Shown in pieces: positions 33,615 to 41,975 of a stretch of DNA of 64,000 bases (its first letter is position 1; each line of letters starts with the position of its first letter). The notes under the pieces were generated by a model, which had not been told where the DNA came from, ran no database searches, and saw only the letters and a program-made list of their open reading frames with translations. The position numbers and the translations under genes were made by a program. The stretch is from positions 302,642 to 366,641 of the forward strand of contig NZ_BMRO01000009.1 of NCBI RefSeq assembly GCF_014648675.1. Direction: 5' to 3'. The DNA comes from Actinomadura livida (GTDB lineage Bacteria; Actinomycetota; Actinomycetes; Streptosporangiales; Streptosporangiaceae).

Positions 33615-34292
33615 GTGAGCGCGAGGAGCACGTCTTCGGCGGGTGGCGGCGACCCGGGGACCGCGGCCCGTATCCGGGACGCCGCGATCGAGCGGTTCGG
33701 GCGGGACGGGTTCACCGCCGGGGTGCGGGCCGTCGCCGCGGACGCGGCGGTGTCGCCGGGTCTGGTCGTGCACTACTTCGGCTCGAAGCAGGGGCTGCGG
33801 CGCGCGTGCGACGGGCGGGTGCGCGAGGTCATCGTCGCCGAGAAGCGCGCGGCGGCCACCGACGGCACCGCCGCCGGGCTCCTGGCGCAGCTGGCCGACA
33901 TCGAGCGTTTCGCCCCCGTCGTCCGGTACGTCGTGCGATCGATGCGCGAGGGCGGTGACCTGGCGGCCGAACTGTTCGAGCACATGGTCGACGACGCGGC
34001 GCGGTACCTGGAGGCGGGGGTGGCGGCCGGGGTGATCCGGCCGAGCCGCGACCCGGTCGCCCGTGCGCGGGTGATGGCGTACCAGGGGATGGGCTCGATG
34101 CTGATGTGGCTCACGATGCACCCGGAGCACGCCGACCCGGCGTCCTTCGGCAAGGCCCTGCGCGCCTACATGGAGGAGGTGACGGTCCCCATGCTCGAAG
34201 TGTTCACCGAGGGGCTCTACACCGACCGGTCGCTACTGGAGGAGTACCTCCTGTACGTCTCGGACCCGCCCCGCGACGGCGCCGAGGACTGA
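33615..34292 (+). CDS. TetR/AcrR-family regulator of the ABC exporter
   Basis: The 225-residue protein has the helix-turn-helix IRDAAIERFGRDGFTAGVRA, then VAADAAVSPGLVVHYFGSKQ, in which SPGLVVHYFGSK is the recognition helix, and a helical ligand domain. GTG at 33615 is my choice. In-frame GTG codons at 33606 and 33609 and TTG at 33579 are alternatives, and none has a strong ribosome site. The palindrome at 33587-33606 lies just upstream. It sits 79 bases before a Drr-like ABC exporter on the same strand, a usual repressor-exporter arrangement for drug or lipid efflux. Confidence 0.85.
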   Translation: MSARSTSSAGGGDPGTAARIRDAAIERFGRDGFTAGVRAVAADAAVSPGLVVHYFGSKQGLRRACDGRVREVIVAEKRAAATDGTAAGLLAQLADIERFAPVVRYVVRSMREGGDLAAELFEHMVDDAARYLEAGVAAGVIRPSRDPVARARVMAYQGMGSMLMWLTMHPEHADPASFGKALRAYMEEVTVPMLEVFTEGLYTDRSLLEEYLLYVSDPPRDGAED

Positions 34293-34371
34293 ACGCACCC
34301 ACACCATTTCACCACCCGGCCGAGCGCGCTCGGCCACGCCTTTCTCCATGCTTTTCAGCGAGGGCTGAAGA

Positions 34372-35298
34372 ATGACCCCTGCCATCGAGATCCACGACCT
34401 GCACAAGTCCTTCGGAAAAGTGAAGGCACTGGACGGGCTCGACCTGTCCGTCCAGCCCGGTCATGTGCACGGATTCCTCGGGCCGAACGGCGCCGGGAAG
34501 TCGACCACCATCCGGATCCTGCTCGGCGTGCTCCGCGCCGACGCGGGACGCGTCCGCCTCCTCGGCGGCGACCCCTGGGACGACGCGGTCGGCCTGCACC
34601 GCCGCATGGCCTACGTCCCGGGCGATGTGGAGCTGTGGCCGAACCTGACCGGCGGCGAGGCGATCGACCTGTTCGCCCGCCTGCGCGGCGGCACCGACGC
34701 GTCCCGCAGGGACGAGCTGTGCGAGCGGTTCGACCTGGACCCCACCAAGAAGGGCCGCACCTACTCCAAGGGCAACCGGCAGAAGGTTGCGCTGGTGTCC
34801 GCGCTGGCCTGCGACGCCGACCTGCTGCTGCTCGACGAGCCGACCGCGGGCCTCGACCCGCTCATGGAGGCCGTCTTCCAGGAGTGCATCCGCGAGGCCC
34901 GCGGCGCCGGGAGAACGGTCCTGCTGTCCAGCCACATCCTCGCCCAGGTCGAGGCCCTCGCCGACCGCGTCTCGATCGTCCGGGGCGGCCGGATCGTGGA
35001 GACCGGCACGCTGACCGAGCTGCGGCACCTGACCCGCACCACCGTCACCGCGACCACCGGCGGGGACGCCCGCGACCTCGCCGGCCTGCCCGGCGTGCAC
35101 GACCTGCGCACCGAGAACGGGCGGATCCGCTTCGACGTCGACGGCGACCATCTGGCGGCCGTCGTCCGCCGCCTCGGTGAGCTGGACGTCCACGCCCTCA
35201 CCGCGCACCCGCCGACCCTGGAGCAGCTGCTGCTGCGCTACTACGGCGACGACCTCGCCCGCACCGGCGGCGGCGCGGCCGCCGGGAGCAGGCCATGA
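34372..35298 (+). CDS. ABC exporter ATP-binding protein, Drr-like
   Basis: The 308-residue protein has Walker A GPNGAGKST at residues 37-45, a signature SKGNRQK at 132-138 in place of LSGGQ, Walker B LLLLDEP at 151-157 and an H-loop after VLLSSHI. The variant signature and the C-terminal extension of about 90 residues fit the DrrA-like exporter branch. ATG has GAGGG 6 bases upstream. Its stop overlaps the permease start (ATGA). It should power efflux by the permease. Confidence 0.92.
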   Translation: MTPAIEIHDLHKSFGKVKALDGLDLSVQPGHVHGFLGPNGAGKSTTIRILLGVLRADAGRVRLLGGDPWDDAVGLHRRMAYVPGDVELWPNLTGGEAIDLFARLRGGTDASRRDELCERFDLDPTKKGRTYSKGNRQKVALVSALACDADLLLLDEPTAGLDPLMEAVFQECIREARGAGRTVLLSSHILAQVEALADRVSIVRGGRIVETGTLTELRHLTRTTVTATTGGDARDLAGLPGVHDLRTENGRIRFDVDGDHLAAVVRRLGELDVHALTAHPPTLEQLLLRYYGDDLARTGGGAAAGSRP

Positions 35299-36947
35299 CC
35301 GCGACGACCCTTCCCGCCTCCGCCCGCCCCGCGTCCGCCGGACCGCTGACCGGCACGGGCACGCTGCTGCGGTTCATGCTGCGCCGCGACCGCATCCGGT
35401 TCCCCGCCTGGACGCTCGGCATCGCGCTGCTCACCGGCTACTTCACCACCGCGCTGGGCTCGGTCTACACCACGACCGAGGAACTGGAGGCGGTCAGCGC
35501 GTTCTCCAGCAGCCCCGCCGGGGCGCTGTTCGGCGGCCCCGGCTACGGCTACGACGCCATCACCCTCGAACGGTTCCTGTCGGGGCAGTACGCCCTGTAC
35601 ATCCTGCTCGGCACGGCGCTGATGGCGCTGCTGACCGTCACCCGGCACACCCGCGCCGAGGAACGGTCGGGACGGGCCGAGCTGGTCCGCGCGAACGTCG
35701 TCGGGCGATCCGCCCAGCTCACCGCCGCGCTGCTCCTCACCGCGCTGCTGAGCGCGACGGTCGCCGCCCTGGTCACCGCGGTCCTGCTCGCCGCCGGGCA
35801 CGCCCCCGCCGGCTCGGCGCTGCTGGGCGCCTCCGCCGGAGCCGTCGGGCTGGTGTTCGGCGGCATCGCCTCGATCGCCGTGCAGATCTTCGCCTACCCG
35901 CGCGCCGCGTCCGGTCTCACCGGCGCGGTCCTCGGGGCCGCGTTCGTCCTGCGCGGCATCGGCGACATGGCCGCCGTCCAGGACGGCGGAGCGTCCTGGC
36001 TGTCGTGGCTGTCCCCGCTCGGCTGGTCGCAGCAGACCGGACCCTACGCGCTCGACCGGTGGTGGCCGCTGGCCCTCTCGCTGGCCTGCGCCGCCGCGAC
36101 CGCCGCCGCCGGATACCGCCTGTCCGGCCGCCGCGACCTCGACGCGGGACTCGTCCCACCGCGCCCGGGCCCGCCCCGCGCCGCCGCATGGCTCCGCGAC
36201 GCGCCCACCCTGGCCTTCCGCCTCCAGCGCGCCGGCATCATCGGCTGGAGCATCGCGCTCCTGGTCGCCGGCCTGGCCTACGGCGCGTTCGCCCAGCCCC
36301 TGGCCGACGGGCTGGAAGACGCTCCCGAAGAACTGGTCGCCGTCATGGGCGGGGGCGGGAACCTGGTCGCGGGCTACCTCGGCGTCATGGGCCTGACCAT
36401 GGCGTTCACGGTCACCGTGTTCGCGCTGCTGGCCGTGCAGTCGGTCCGCGCCGAGGAGGCCGCCGGGCGTACCGAACCCGTCCTGGCCACCTCCGTCAGC
36501 CGCACCGGCTGGCTCGGCGGCAACCTGGCCGTCACCGCGATCGCCGTCCCGTGGCTCCTGCTCGTCGCGGGCCTGGGCACCGGAGCCGCCACGGCCATCG
36601 GCACCGGCGACACCGCACTCCTGTGGAAGACCACGCTCGGCCACGTCGCCCACACCCCGGCCGTGTGGCTGCTCCTCGCCGCCGCCGGCCTGCTGTACGG
36701 GACGCTGCCGCGCCTCCTGCCGATCGTGTGGGCCCCCCTCGGCTACGGCGTCGTCGCCGGGCTCTTCGCCCCCGTCCTCGACCTCCCCGACGGCGCCGTC
36801 CGCGTTTCTCCGTTCGCGCACGTCGGCGAATACCCGGGCGAGGAGATCGCCGCCACCGCGACCGGCATCCTGACCCTCCTGGCCGCCGCCCTCACCGCCC
36901 TCGCCCTCCGGACCTTCGCCCGCCGCGACCTGACAACCGGAGCATGA
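35295..36947 (+). CDS. ABC-2-type exporter permease, 550 residues
   Basis: The permease has about 12 hydrophobic segments in two halves, with ALLMFMLRRDR-like LLRFMLRRDRIRFPAWTLGI near residue 24 as the first. ALLTGYFTTALGSVYTTTEE follows, and AGLAYGAFAQPLADGLEDAP starts the second half. It is larger than single-half DrrB-type permeases, so both halves may be in one chain. It overlaps the ATP-binding gene and is the last gene of the TetR/ABC unit. Its substrate (drug, lipid or peptide) is not predictable. Confidence 0.88.
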   Translation: MTATTLPASARPASAGPLTGTGTLLRFMLRRDRIRFPAWTLGIALLTGYFTTALGSVYTTTEELEAVSAFSSSPAGALFGGPGYGYDAITLERFLSGQYALYILLGTALMALLTVTRHTRAEERSGRAELVRANVVGRSAQLTAALLLTALLSATVAALVTAVLLAAGHAPAGSALLGASAGAVGLVFGGIASIAVQIFAYPRAASGLTGAVLGAAFVLRGIGDMAAVQDGGASWLSWLSPLGWSQQTGPYALDRWWPLALSLACAAATAAAGYRLSGRRDLDAGLVPPRPGPPRAAAWLRDAPTLAFRLQRAGIIGWSIALLVAGLAYGAFAQPLADGLEDAPEELVAVMGGGGNLVAGYLGVMGLTMAFTVTVFALLAVQSVRAEEAAGRTEPVLATSVSRTGWLGGNLAVTAIAVPWLLLVAGLGTGAATAIGTGDTALLWKTTLGHVAHTPAVWLLLAAAGLLYGTLPRLLPIVWAPLGYGVVAGLFAPVLDLPDGAVRVSPFAHVGEYPGEEIAATATGILTLLAAALTALALRTFARRDLTTGA

Positions 36948-37097
36948 CCGCCCCCCGGATTGTTCTGGCCCCATCGGACGGACGTCTGAGCTCGGATCAG
37001 TTTCCGATGGGCGTAACCCCGTTAGGCAGTTTCACATCGAGTTGATGGGCTTCGCCCGTTCGAGGTTGAGGGCCGGCTCCTTGCGGTTCTGTCGGTC

Positions 37098-37292
37098 GTG
37101 CTGGATCCAAGCGGGCTGGCCGCCTCGGGGTGGTCGCTGGAGACCGGCACCACCGCCACGGACATGACCGCCGCCTTCGGAATCGGTAGGCCGCCCGAAG
37201 AGAGCGCCAAGGTCGTCGTGGCGCTGGCGACCCTCGACCCGGACGGGCCGACGGGAACCCTCCAGGACGAGAACGGAGCACTGCCCTGGTAG
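37098..37292 (+). pseudogene. C-terminal remnant of an SDR oxidoreductase
   Basis: The 64-codon segment from VLDPSGLAASGWSLETGTTA through DMTAAFGIGRPPEESAKVVV to GPTGTLQDENGALPW is the typical C-terminal end of a classical SDR. It matches the usual P-G-W-x-x-T-D-M region with the loop altered, P-E-E-S then the final G-P-T-G-x-x-x-D-E-x-G-x-x-P-W. The Rossmann half, catalytic Ser-Tyr-Lys and start are gone. A GTG begins the open part but cannot make a working enzyme. Confidence 0.6.
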
Positions 37293-37442
37293 AGATGACG
37301 GCCTTGCACGACGCCTCGGTACTGGAGCGGCGACTGGCGGCCCGACCACCCGGTCGGCGATCGACCAAACGGGAGGCGGGAGTGGCCGGAGTGGTCGGCG
37401 GTGGGGCCTTCGGGGTTCGGCCATGTGCGGGGCGGTAAATCT

Positions 37443-37455
37443 TACGAGATTCGTA
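37443..37455. promoter_or_regulatory. TACGA-GAT-TCGTA palindrome before the envelope operon
   Basis: A perfect 5-3-5 inverted repeat lies about 53 bases before the epimerase start in a locally AT-rich stretch, a plausible operator or promoter part for the seven-gene operon. Confidence 0.4.
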
Positions 37456-37507
37456 CAGGTCGCGCTTCGCAAGTGAGCGGGCACGCCCGGCGACCTACGG
37501 TCGTCGC

Positions 37508-38521
37508 ATGCGAGTGCTGCTGACAGGTTCGGCCGGGTTCATCGGCTCACACGTCGCCGAGGCGCTGAGGGCCCGCGGGCATGAGGTGCGCGGGCTCGAT
37601 CTGCTCCCGGGCGGGGAGGTCGGGGATGTGCGCGACCGCGACGCGGTGGCGCGCTGCGTGCGGGGCGTGGACGCCGTCTGCCATCAGGCCGCGATGGTCG
37701 GTCTCGGTGTGGACGTGTTCGACCTCCCGGCGTACACGTCGGTGAACGTGGCCGGCACGGCGGTGCTCCTGGCCGAGATGGCGCGGGCCGGGGTGCACCG
37801 GCTGGTGCTGGCGTCCTCGATGGTCGTCTACGGGGAGGGTGCCTACACCTGCCGGAGCCATGGGGACGTCCGGCCGGGTCCGCGCACGGAGGACGACCTG
37901 CGGGCAGGACGGTTCGAGCCGCCGTGTCCGGAGTGCGGAAGCCCCCTGGAACCCGGTGTCGTCGGGGAGGACACGGCCCTCGACCCACGCAATGTCTATG
38001 CGGACACCAAGGTCGCACAGGAGCACCTGGCCGCGTCCTGGGCGCGCATGACGGGCGGCCGCGTGGCGGCGTTGCGCTACCACAACGTGTACGGGCCGAG
38101 GATGCCGCTGGACACGCCCTACGCCGGGGTGGCCGCGCTGTTCCGGTCCCGGCTGGAACGGGGCGAGGCGCCGCTGGTGTACGAGGACGGGCGTCAGCGG
38201 CGGGACTTCGTCCACGTTCGCGATGTGGCGCGCGCCAACGTCCTCGCGCTGGAGCGGCTGGAGGTGGCGCAGGACGCACGGCTGCGGGCGTTCAACATCG
38301 CCAGTGGCAACCCGCGATCCATAGCCGACATGGCGGAGGCGTTGGCCGCTGTCCACGGCGGCCCGGCTCCGCAGGTGACCGGTGGCTACCGGCTGGGCGA
38401 TGTGCGGCACATCGTGGCGAGTCCCGAGCGCGCCCGGCAGGAACTCGGCTATGAGGCGGAGGTGCCCTTCGCCGGGGGGATCGCCGAGTTCGCCAAGGCA
38501 ACGGTGGGGACGGGCCGGTGA
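37508..38521 (+). CDS. NAD-dependent epimerase/dehydratase, dTDP-rhamnose-4-epimerase-like
   Basis: The 337-residue extended SDR has GSAGFIGSH at residues 7-15, SSMVVYGEG at 103-111, and the catalytic pair Tyr164 and Lys168 in NVYADTKVAQEHL. Between them lies an insertion with Cys115, His118, Cys140 and Cys143 (YTCRSHGD then PPCPECG), a C-x2-H/C-x2-C zinc-ribbon-like site. That insert is a feature I associate with dTDP-L-rhamnose 4-epimerase-type enzymes of actinomycetes. Its role should be to make a nucleotide-sugar for the downstream glycosyltransferase. The ATG is at a short distance from a weak ribosome site. Its stop overlaps the GT2 gene's GTG. Confidence 0.83.
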   Translation: MRVLLTGSAGFIGSHVAEALRARGHEVRGLDLLPGGEVGDVRDRDAVARCVRGVDAVCHQAAMVGLGVDVFDLPAYTSVNVAGTAVLLAEMARAGVHRLVLASSMVVYGEGAYTCRSHGDVRPGPRTEDDLRAGRFEPPCPECGSPLEPGVVGEDTALDPRNVYADTKVAQEHLAASWARMTGGRVAALRYHNVYGPRMPLDTPYAGVAALFRSRLERGEAPLVYEDGRQRRDFVHVRDVARANVLALERLEVAQDARLRAFNIASGNPRSIADMAEALAAVHGGPAPQVTGGYRLGDVRHIVASPERARQELGYEAEVPFAGGIAEFAKATVGTGR

Positions 38522-39192
38522 CCCGCGAGATCGATGTCATCCTGCCCTGCCTCAATGAGGCCGAGGCCCTGCCGTGGGTGCTGTCGCGTATGCCGGAGGG
38601 GTTCCGTCCCATAGTGGTGGACAACGCATCCACCGATGACTCGGCCGCCATAGCCCGCCGTCATGGCGCCCATGTCGTCGAAGCCCCCCAACGGGGTTTC
38701 GGTGCCGCGTGCCACGCCGGCCTGGTGGCGGCCACCGCGGACCTCGTGTGCGTGATGGACGCCGACGCCTCGCTCGACCCGGGTGACCTGCCCCGCCTGC
38801 TCGCGGATCTCCACCATGCCGGGCCTGAACTGGTGCTCGGACGGCGCCGTCCGGTAGGGCGCGGAGCGTGGCCCCTGCACGCCCGGCTCGGCAACACCGT
38901 CCTGGCCCGGTCGCTCAACCGGCGCGCGGGCACCGCCCTCCACGACCTCGGGCCGATGCGCGCCGCCCGCCGGGCCGACCTGCTGGCGCTGGACCTGGCC
39001 GACCGCCGCTTCGGCTACCCCCTGGAGATGGTGCTGAGGGCGGCCGCCGCGGGCTGGCGTATCGGCGAGGTCGACGTCCCGTACCGTCCCCGTACCGGCC
39101 GGTCGAAGGTCACCGGAACGGTCGGCGGGACGGTACGGGCGGTGCGCGACATGCGGCGCGTGCTGGCCGAGGTGTCAGGGGCGGCGCCGTGA
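38518..39192 (+). CDS. family 2 glycosyltransferase, DPM1-like
   Basis: The 224-residue protein starts with GTG and reads REIDVILPCLNEAEALPWVL, the family 2 N-terminus. VVDNASTDDS follows near residue 33 and DADASLDPGDLPRLLADL near 81-98, with the DxD-like metal site in DADAS. There is no membrane domain. Members transfer a sugar from a nucleotide-sugar to a polyprenyl-phosphate or lipid carrier. It overlaps the epimerase by 4 bases (GTGA) and the DUF2064 gene by 4 bases. The rSAM/selenodomain-associated transferase group is one neighbour of this sequence type, so a generic GT2 call is safer. Confidence 0.85.
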   Translation: MTREIDVILPCLNEAEALPWVLSRMPEGFRPIVVDNASTDDSAAIARRHGAHVVEAPQRGFGAACHAGLVAATADLVCVMDADASLDPGDLPRLLADLHHAGPELVLGRRRPVGRGAWPLHARLGNTVLARSLNRRAGTALHDLGPMRAARRADLLALDLADRRFGYPLEMVLRAAAAGWRIGEVDVPYRPRTGRSKVTGTVGGTVRAVRDMRRVLAEVSGAAP

Positions 39193-39845
39193 CCGCCGAT
39201 CTGCTCGTGATCGCCAAGGAGCCCGTCGCCGGGCGGGTGAAGACCCGGCTGACGCCCCCGTACACACCCGAGCAGGCGGCCGGGCTGGCGGAGGCGTCCC
39301 TGGCCGACACGCTCGGCGCCGTCGCCCGCACCCCGGCCGGGGCCCGGACCCTCGTCCTGAGCGGCCGTCCCGGTCCGTGGCTGCCGCCCGGCCTGCGCGT
39401 GCTCCCGCAGCGCGGGGACGGCCTGGACGAGCGGCTCGCGCACGCCTTCGACGACGGCTACGCCGGGCGCCCGCTCGTCCTGATCGGCATGGACACCCCC
39501 CAGGCCGGCCCCGGCCTGCTGGCACGGGCGGGGGCGGTGCTGCGGACCCGGGACGCGGTGTTCGGCCCGGCGGCCGACGGCGGGTTCTGGCTGCTCGGCC
39601 TGGCCCATCCGGACGCGCGGCTGCTGCGCGGCGTACCGATGTCGCGCCCCGACACCGGCCGGATCCAGCTCGCCCGGCTGCGCGCGGCCGGACTGGACGT
39701 CGCGCTGCTCCCGGAGCTGACCGACGTGGACACCGCCGGCGACGCGGCCGAGGTCGCCGGACTGGCGCCGCACGGCCGCTTCGCCGCCGCCGTCCGGGCC
39801 GCCGGGGCCGCCGTGCGGGAGGCGGTACAGGTGGGGACGACGTGA
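39189..39845 (+). CDS. DUF2064 (TIGR04282-type) glycosyltransferase-like protein
   Basis: The 218-residue protein begins VTADLLVIAKEPVAGRVKTR and has VLIGMDTPQ near residue 97-105 and GPAADGGFWLLGL near 126-138, the hallmarks of the DUF2064 family (rSAM/selenodomain-associated transferase 1). The fold is a nucleotidyl- or glycosyl-transferase-A type. Its reaction is not established. The start overlaps the stop of GT2 and its stop overlaps the start of the methyltransferase, so it is translated with them. The constant co-location of DUF2064 and GT2 suggests sequential action on one glycan. Confidence 0.88.
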   Translation: MTADLLVIAKEPVAGRVKTRLTPPYTPEQAAGLAEASLADTLGAVARTPAGARTLVLSGRPGPWLPPGLRVLPQRGDGLDERLAHAFDDGYAGRPLVLIGMDTPQAGPGLLARAGAVLRTRDAVFGPAADGGFWLLGLAHPDARLLRGVPMSRPDTGRIQLARLRAAGLDVALLPELTDVDTAGDAAEVAGLAPHGRFAAAVRAAGAAVREAVQVGTT

Positions 39846-40459
39846 TCGGCGAGCTGTACGAGCGGGCCCTCGCGGGGCGCGCCGGAGTCGAGGTCGAGGA
39901 CGGCACGGGCCGCCGCAGCGCGCTGCCCGTCCAGGAGTGGATGGCGCTGCGTCCCGGCGACGAGGGCGTGCTCGATCGGTGCGACGGCCCCACGCTGGAC
40001 GTCGGATCCGGGCCCGGGCGGCTCACCGTCGCGCTGACCGAGCGCGGGATCCTCGCCCTCGGCATCGATACCGCGCCGTACGCGGTGGAGCTGACGGTGG
40101 CGGCCGGCGGCCCGGCGCTGTGCCGGGACGTGTTCGGGCGGGTGCCGGGCGCCGGGATCTGGACGACGCTGCTGCTGGTCGACGGCAACATCGGCATCGG
40201 TGGTGCCCCCTCCGCCCTGCTGGCCCGGGCGTTCGCCCTGCTCGCTCCCGGCGGACGGGTCCTCGCCGAGGTGCGGGCACCCGGCACGGGGGCGTACTCC
40301 GGTCCCGTGCGGCTCCGCTCCGGACAGGCGGTCGGGGAGTGGTTCCCGTGGGCGTGGGTGTCCGCCGACGACATCGCCGGGATCGCCTGGGAGAGCGGGG
40401 CCGCCGTGAAGGAGATCTGGGAGGAGGCGGGCCGGTGGTTCGTCGCGCTGAGCCGCTGA
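39842..40459 (+). CDS. class I SAM-dependent methyltransferase
   Basis: The 205-residue protein has the motif LDVGSGPGRLTVALTERG at about residues 52-69, then GIDTAPYAVELTVAAGG, LLAPGGRVLAEVRAPG and a C-terminal ESGAAVKEIWEEAGRWFVAL. It should methylate a small molecule or glycan. The gene starts at GTG 39842 overlapping the stop of the DUF2064 gene. Its 3' end overlaps the start of the oxidoreductase by 25 bases, with the ribosome site of the latter inside its coding sequence. It is the fourth gene of the operon. Confidence 0.85.
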   Translation: MIGELYERALAGRAGVEVEDGTGRRSALPVQEWMALRPGDEGVLDRCDGPTLDVGSGPGRLTVALTERGILALGIDTAPYAVELTVAAGGPALCRDVFGRVPGAGIWTTLLLVDGNIGIGGAPSALLARAFALLAPGGRVLAEVRAPGTGAYSGPVRLRSGQAVGEWFPWAWVSADDIAGIAWESGAAVKEIWEEAGRWFVALSR

Positions 40460-41568
40460 CTCCTTCGTATGTGCCGCGCTTCAAGAGCCGCCTGCATGAC
40501 GAACGCGTGGCGGCCTGGCTGGGGATATGGCTGGGCGTCGCGTTCACCAGCGCGTTCGTCACGGGACTGATCAGCCACTTCATGCAGCAACCGCCGGGCT
40601 GGCTGATGTGGCCGTCGCGTCCGGTGAATCTGTACCGGGTCACGCAGGGCCTTCACGTCATCGGCGGGCTGGCCACGATCCCCTTGCTGCTGGCGAAGAT
40701 GTGGACGGTCTATCCCAGGCTGTTCCAGTGGCCGCCGGTCCGTTCCGTAGGGCACGCCGTCGAGCGGGCGCTGATATTCGTCCTTGTGGGGGCGGCGCTG
40801 TTCCAGGTCGTCACGGGGCTGTTGAACATCTCCTACTGGTACGCCTTCCCGTTCTTCTTCACCTCGGCCCATTACTGGACGGCGTACATCCTCGTCGGGG
40901 CTCTCGTCATACACGTGGTGAACAAGTGGCCCAAGGTGCATCGCACCGTGATGAAGCACCCGGAGGACGGCCTCAACCGGCGCGGGTTCCTGCTGGGCGT
41001 AGCGGCCGCCAGCGGAACGGTCGCCGTCACCATGGTCGGTGAGGCGTTCTCCCCGCTCGCCAAGGTGGCGTTGCTGGCCCCCAGGCGTCCCGGGGTAGGC
41101 CCTCAAGGAGTGCCGGTCAACAGGTCGGCGTATGCGGCCGGGGTCAGCCTGGCGGCCGCCAACGATCCGGCCTGGCGACTACAGGTCACTGGACGGGTCC
41201 AACGAGAACTGTCCTTCTCACTGGAAGAATTGCAGGCACTCCCGTCGCATTCCGCCAGGCTGCCCATCGCGTGCGTAGAAGGCTGGAGCGCAGGGGCCAC
41301 CTGGCAAGGCATCCGGCTACGTGACCTCCTCCATATGGCCGGGGTCGCCGAGGACGCCCGCGTGCGGCTCATATCCATGGAAGTCAGGGGGATCTTCCGG
41401 ACCTCCTGGGTCAGCTCCCGCCACTGGCACGACCCGTTGACCTTGCTGGCTCTCAGCGTGAACGGGGAAACCCTCGACCTCGACCACGGGTTCCCGTGCC
41501 GGCTGATCGCGCCTAACCGCCCAGGTGTGCATCAGACGAAATGGGTGCGCCAGGTGATCGTCGTATGA
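40435..41568 (+). CDS. membrane cytochrome b561-like/molybdopterin oxidoreductase fusion
   Basis: The 377-residue protein has four transmembrane helices at about 28-48, 72-92, 112-132 and 146-164 with candidate heme-ligand histidines (His48, His74, His107, His146, His160). A twin-arginine-like motif at 181-188 (NRRGFLLG) and another hydrophobic stretch follow, then a molybdopterin-binding sulfite-oxidase-like domain. Cys280 in PIACVEGWSAGATWQG is the Mo ligand. The last part reads DHGFPCRLIAPNRPGVHQTK. It likely passes electrons between the quinone pool and a periplasmic substrate. GTG at 40435 with GAGGAGG 7 bases before it is well supported. Confidence 0.87.
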   Translation: MVRRAEPLTPSYVPRFKSRLHDERVAAWLGIWLGVAFTSAFVTGLISHFMQQPPGWLMWPSRPVNLYRVTQGLHVIGGLATIPLLLAKMWTVYPRLFQWPPVRSVGHAVERALIFVLVGAALFQVVTGLLNISYWYAFPFFFTSAHYWTAYILVGALVIHVVNKWPKVHRTVMKHPEDGLNRRGFLLGVAAASGTVAVTMVGEAFSPLAKVALLAPRRPGVGPQGVPVNRSAYAAGVSLAAANDPAWRLQVTGRVQRELSFSLEELQALPSHSARLPIACVEGWSAGATWQGIRLRDLLHMAGVAEDARVRLISMEVRGIFRTSWVSSRHWHDPLTLLALSVNGETLDLDHGFPCRLIAPNRPGVHQTKWVRQVIVV

Positions 41569-41975
41569 AGACGCGCATCACCGCTTATGCGATCGGCGCG
41601 GGGTTCATCCTGCTCGGGCTGTGGGGCGTCCTCACGGGGACCACCAATCCCCGCGGCTGGGCGTTCTGGTTCGCGGGAGCAGTGATCGTCCATGACGGGA
41701 TCTTCGTTCCCTTCGTGCTCCTCCTGGGTGCGCTCACCACTCGCGTGCCCGCGTCCCATCGAAGGTTTGTGCAGGCCACGCTCCTGGTGGGCGGCGCGGT
41801 GACGCTCGTGGCGCTGCCCATGGTCCTGGGGTTCGGGCAGCGGGCCGACAACCCGTCCATCCTTCCGCTCGCCTACGGCAGGAACCTCATCATCGTCCTT
41901 TCCGTCATCGCCGTGGTCGCCGTCGTGTGGACCGCGTTGGCCCGCCATAGGAAGCGTTCCGATGACCCTCGGTGA
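41565..41975 (+). CDS. small four-helix membrane protein of unknown function
   Basis: The 136-residue protein has four hydrophobic segments, from AYAIGAGFILLGLWGVLTGT to LIIVLSVIAVVAVVWTALAR, with little else. It starts at ATG 41565 overlapping the oxidoreductase stop (ATGA) and overlaps the next gene's start by 14 bases. I do not recognise a family. Its position suggests a membrane subunit or partner for the b561-like/molybdopterin protein or the following membrane protein. Confidence 0.75.
   Translation: MKTRITAYAIGAGFILLGLWGVLTGTTNPRGWAFWFAGAVIVHDGIFVPFVLLLGALTTRVPASHRRFVQATLLVGGAVTLVALPMVLGFGQRADNPSILPLAYGRNLIIVLSVIAVVAVVWTALARHRKRSDDPR

Larger units (their letters stand above)
36948..37507. 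other. 560-base gap holding an SDR tail and a promoter palindrome
   Basis: The gap has a decayed SDR C-terminus (37098-37292), a short palindrome before the next operon (37443-37455) and otherwise no intact gene. Base composition is lower in GC around 36960-37050. Confidence 0.35.

Noticed and set aside
37032..37484. Minus-strand frames ending HQLDVKLPNGVTPIGN or NLERAKPINSM as possible transposase tails
   Set aside because: No insertion-sequence ends, no DDE motif and no intact frame. The region is better explained by the plus-strand SDR remnant.
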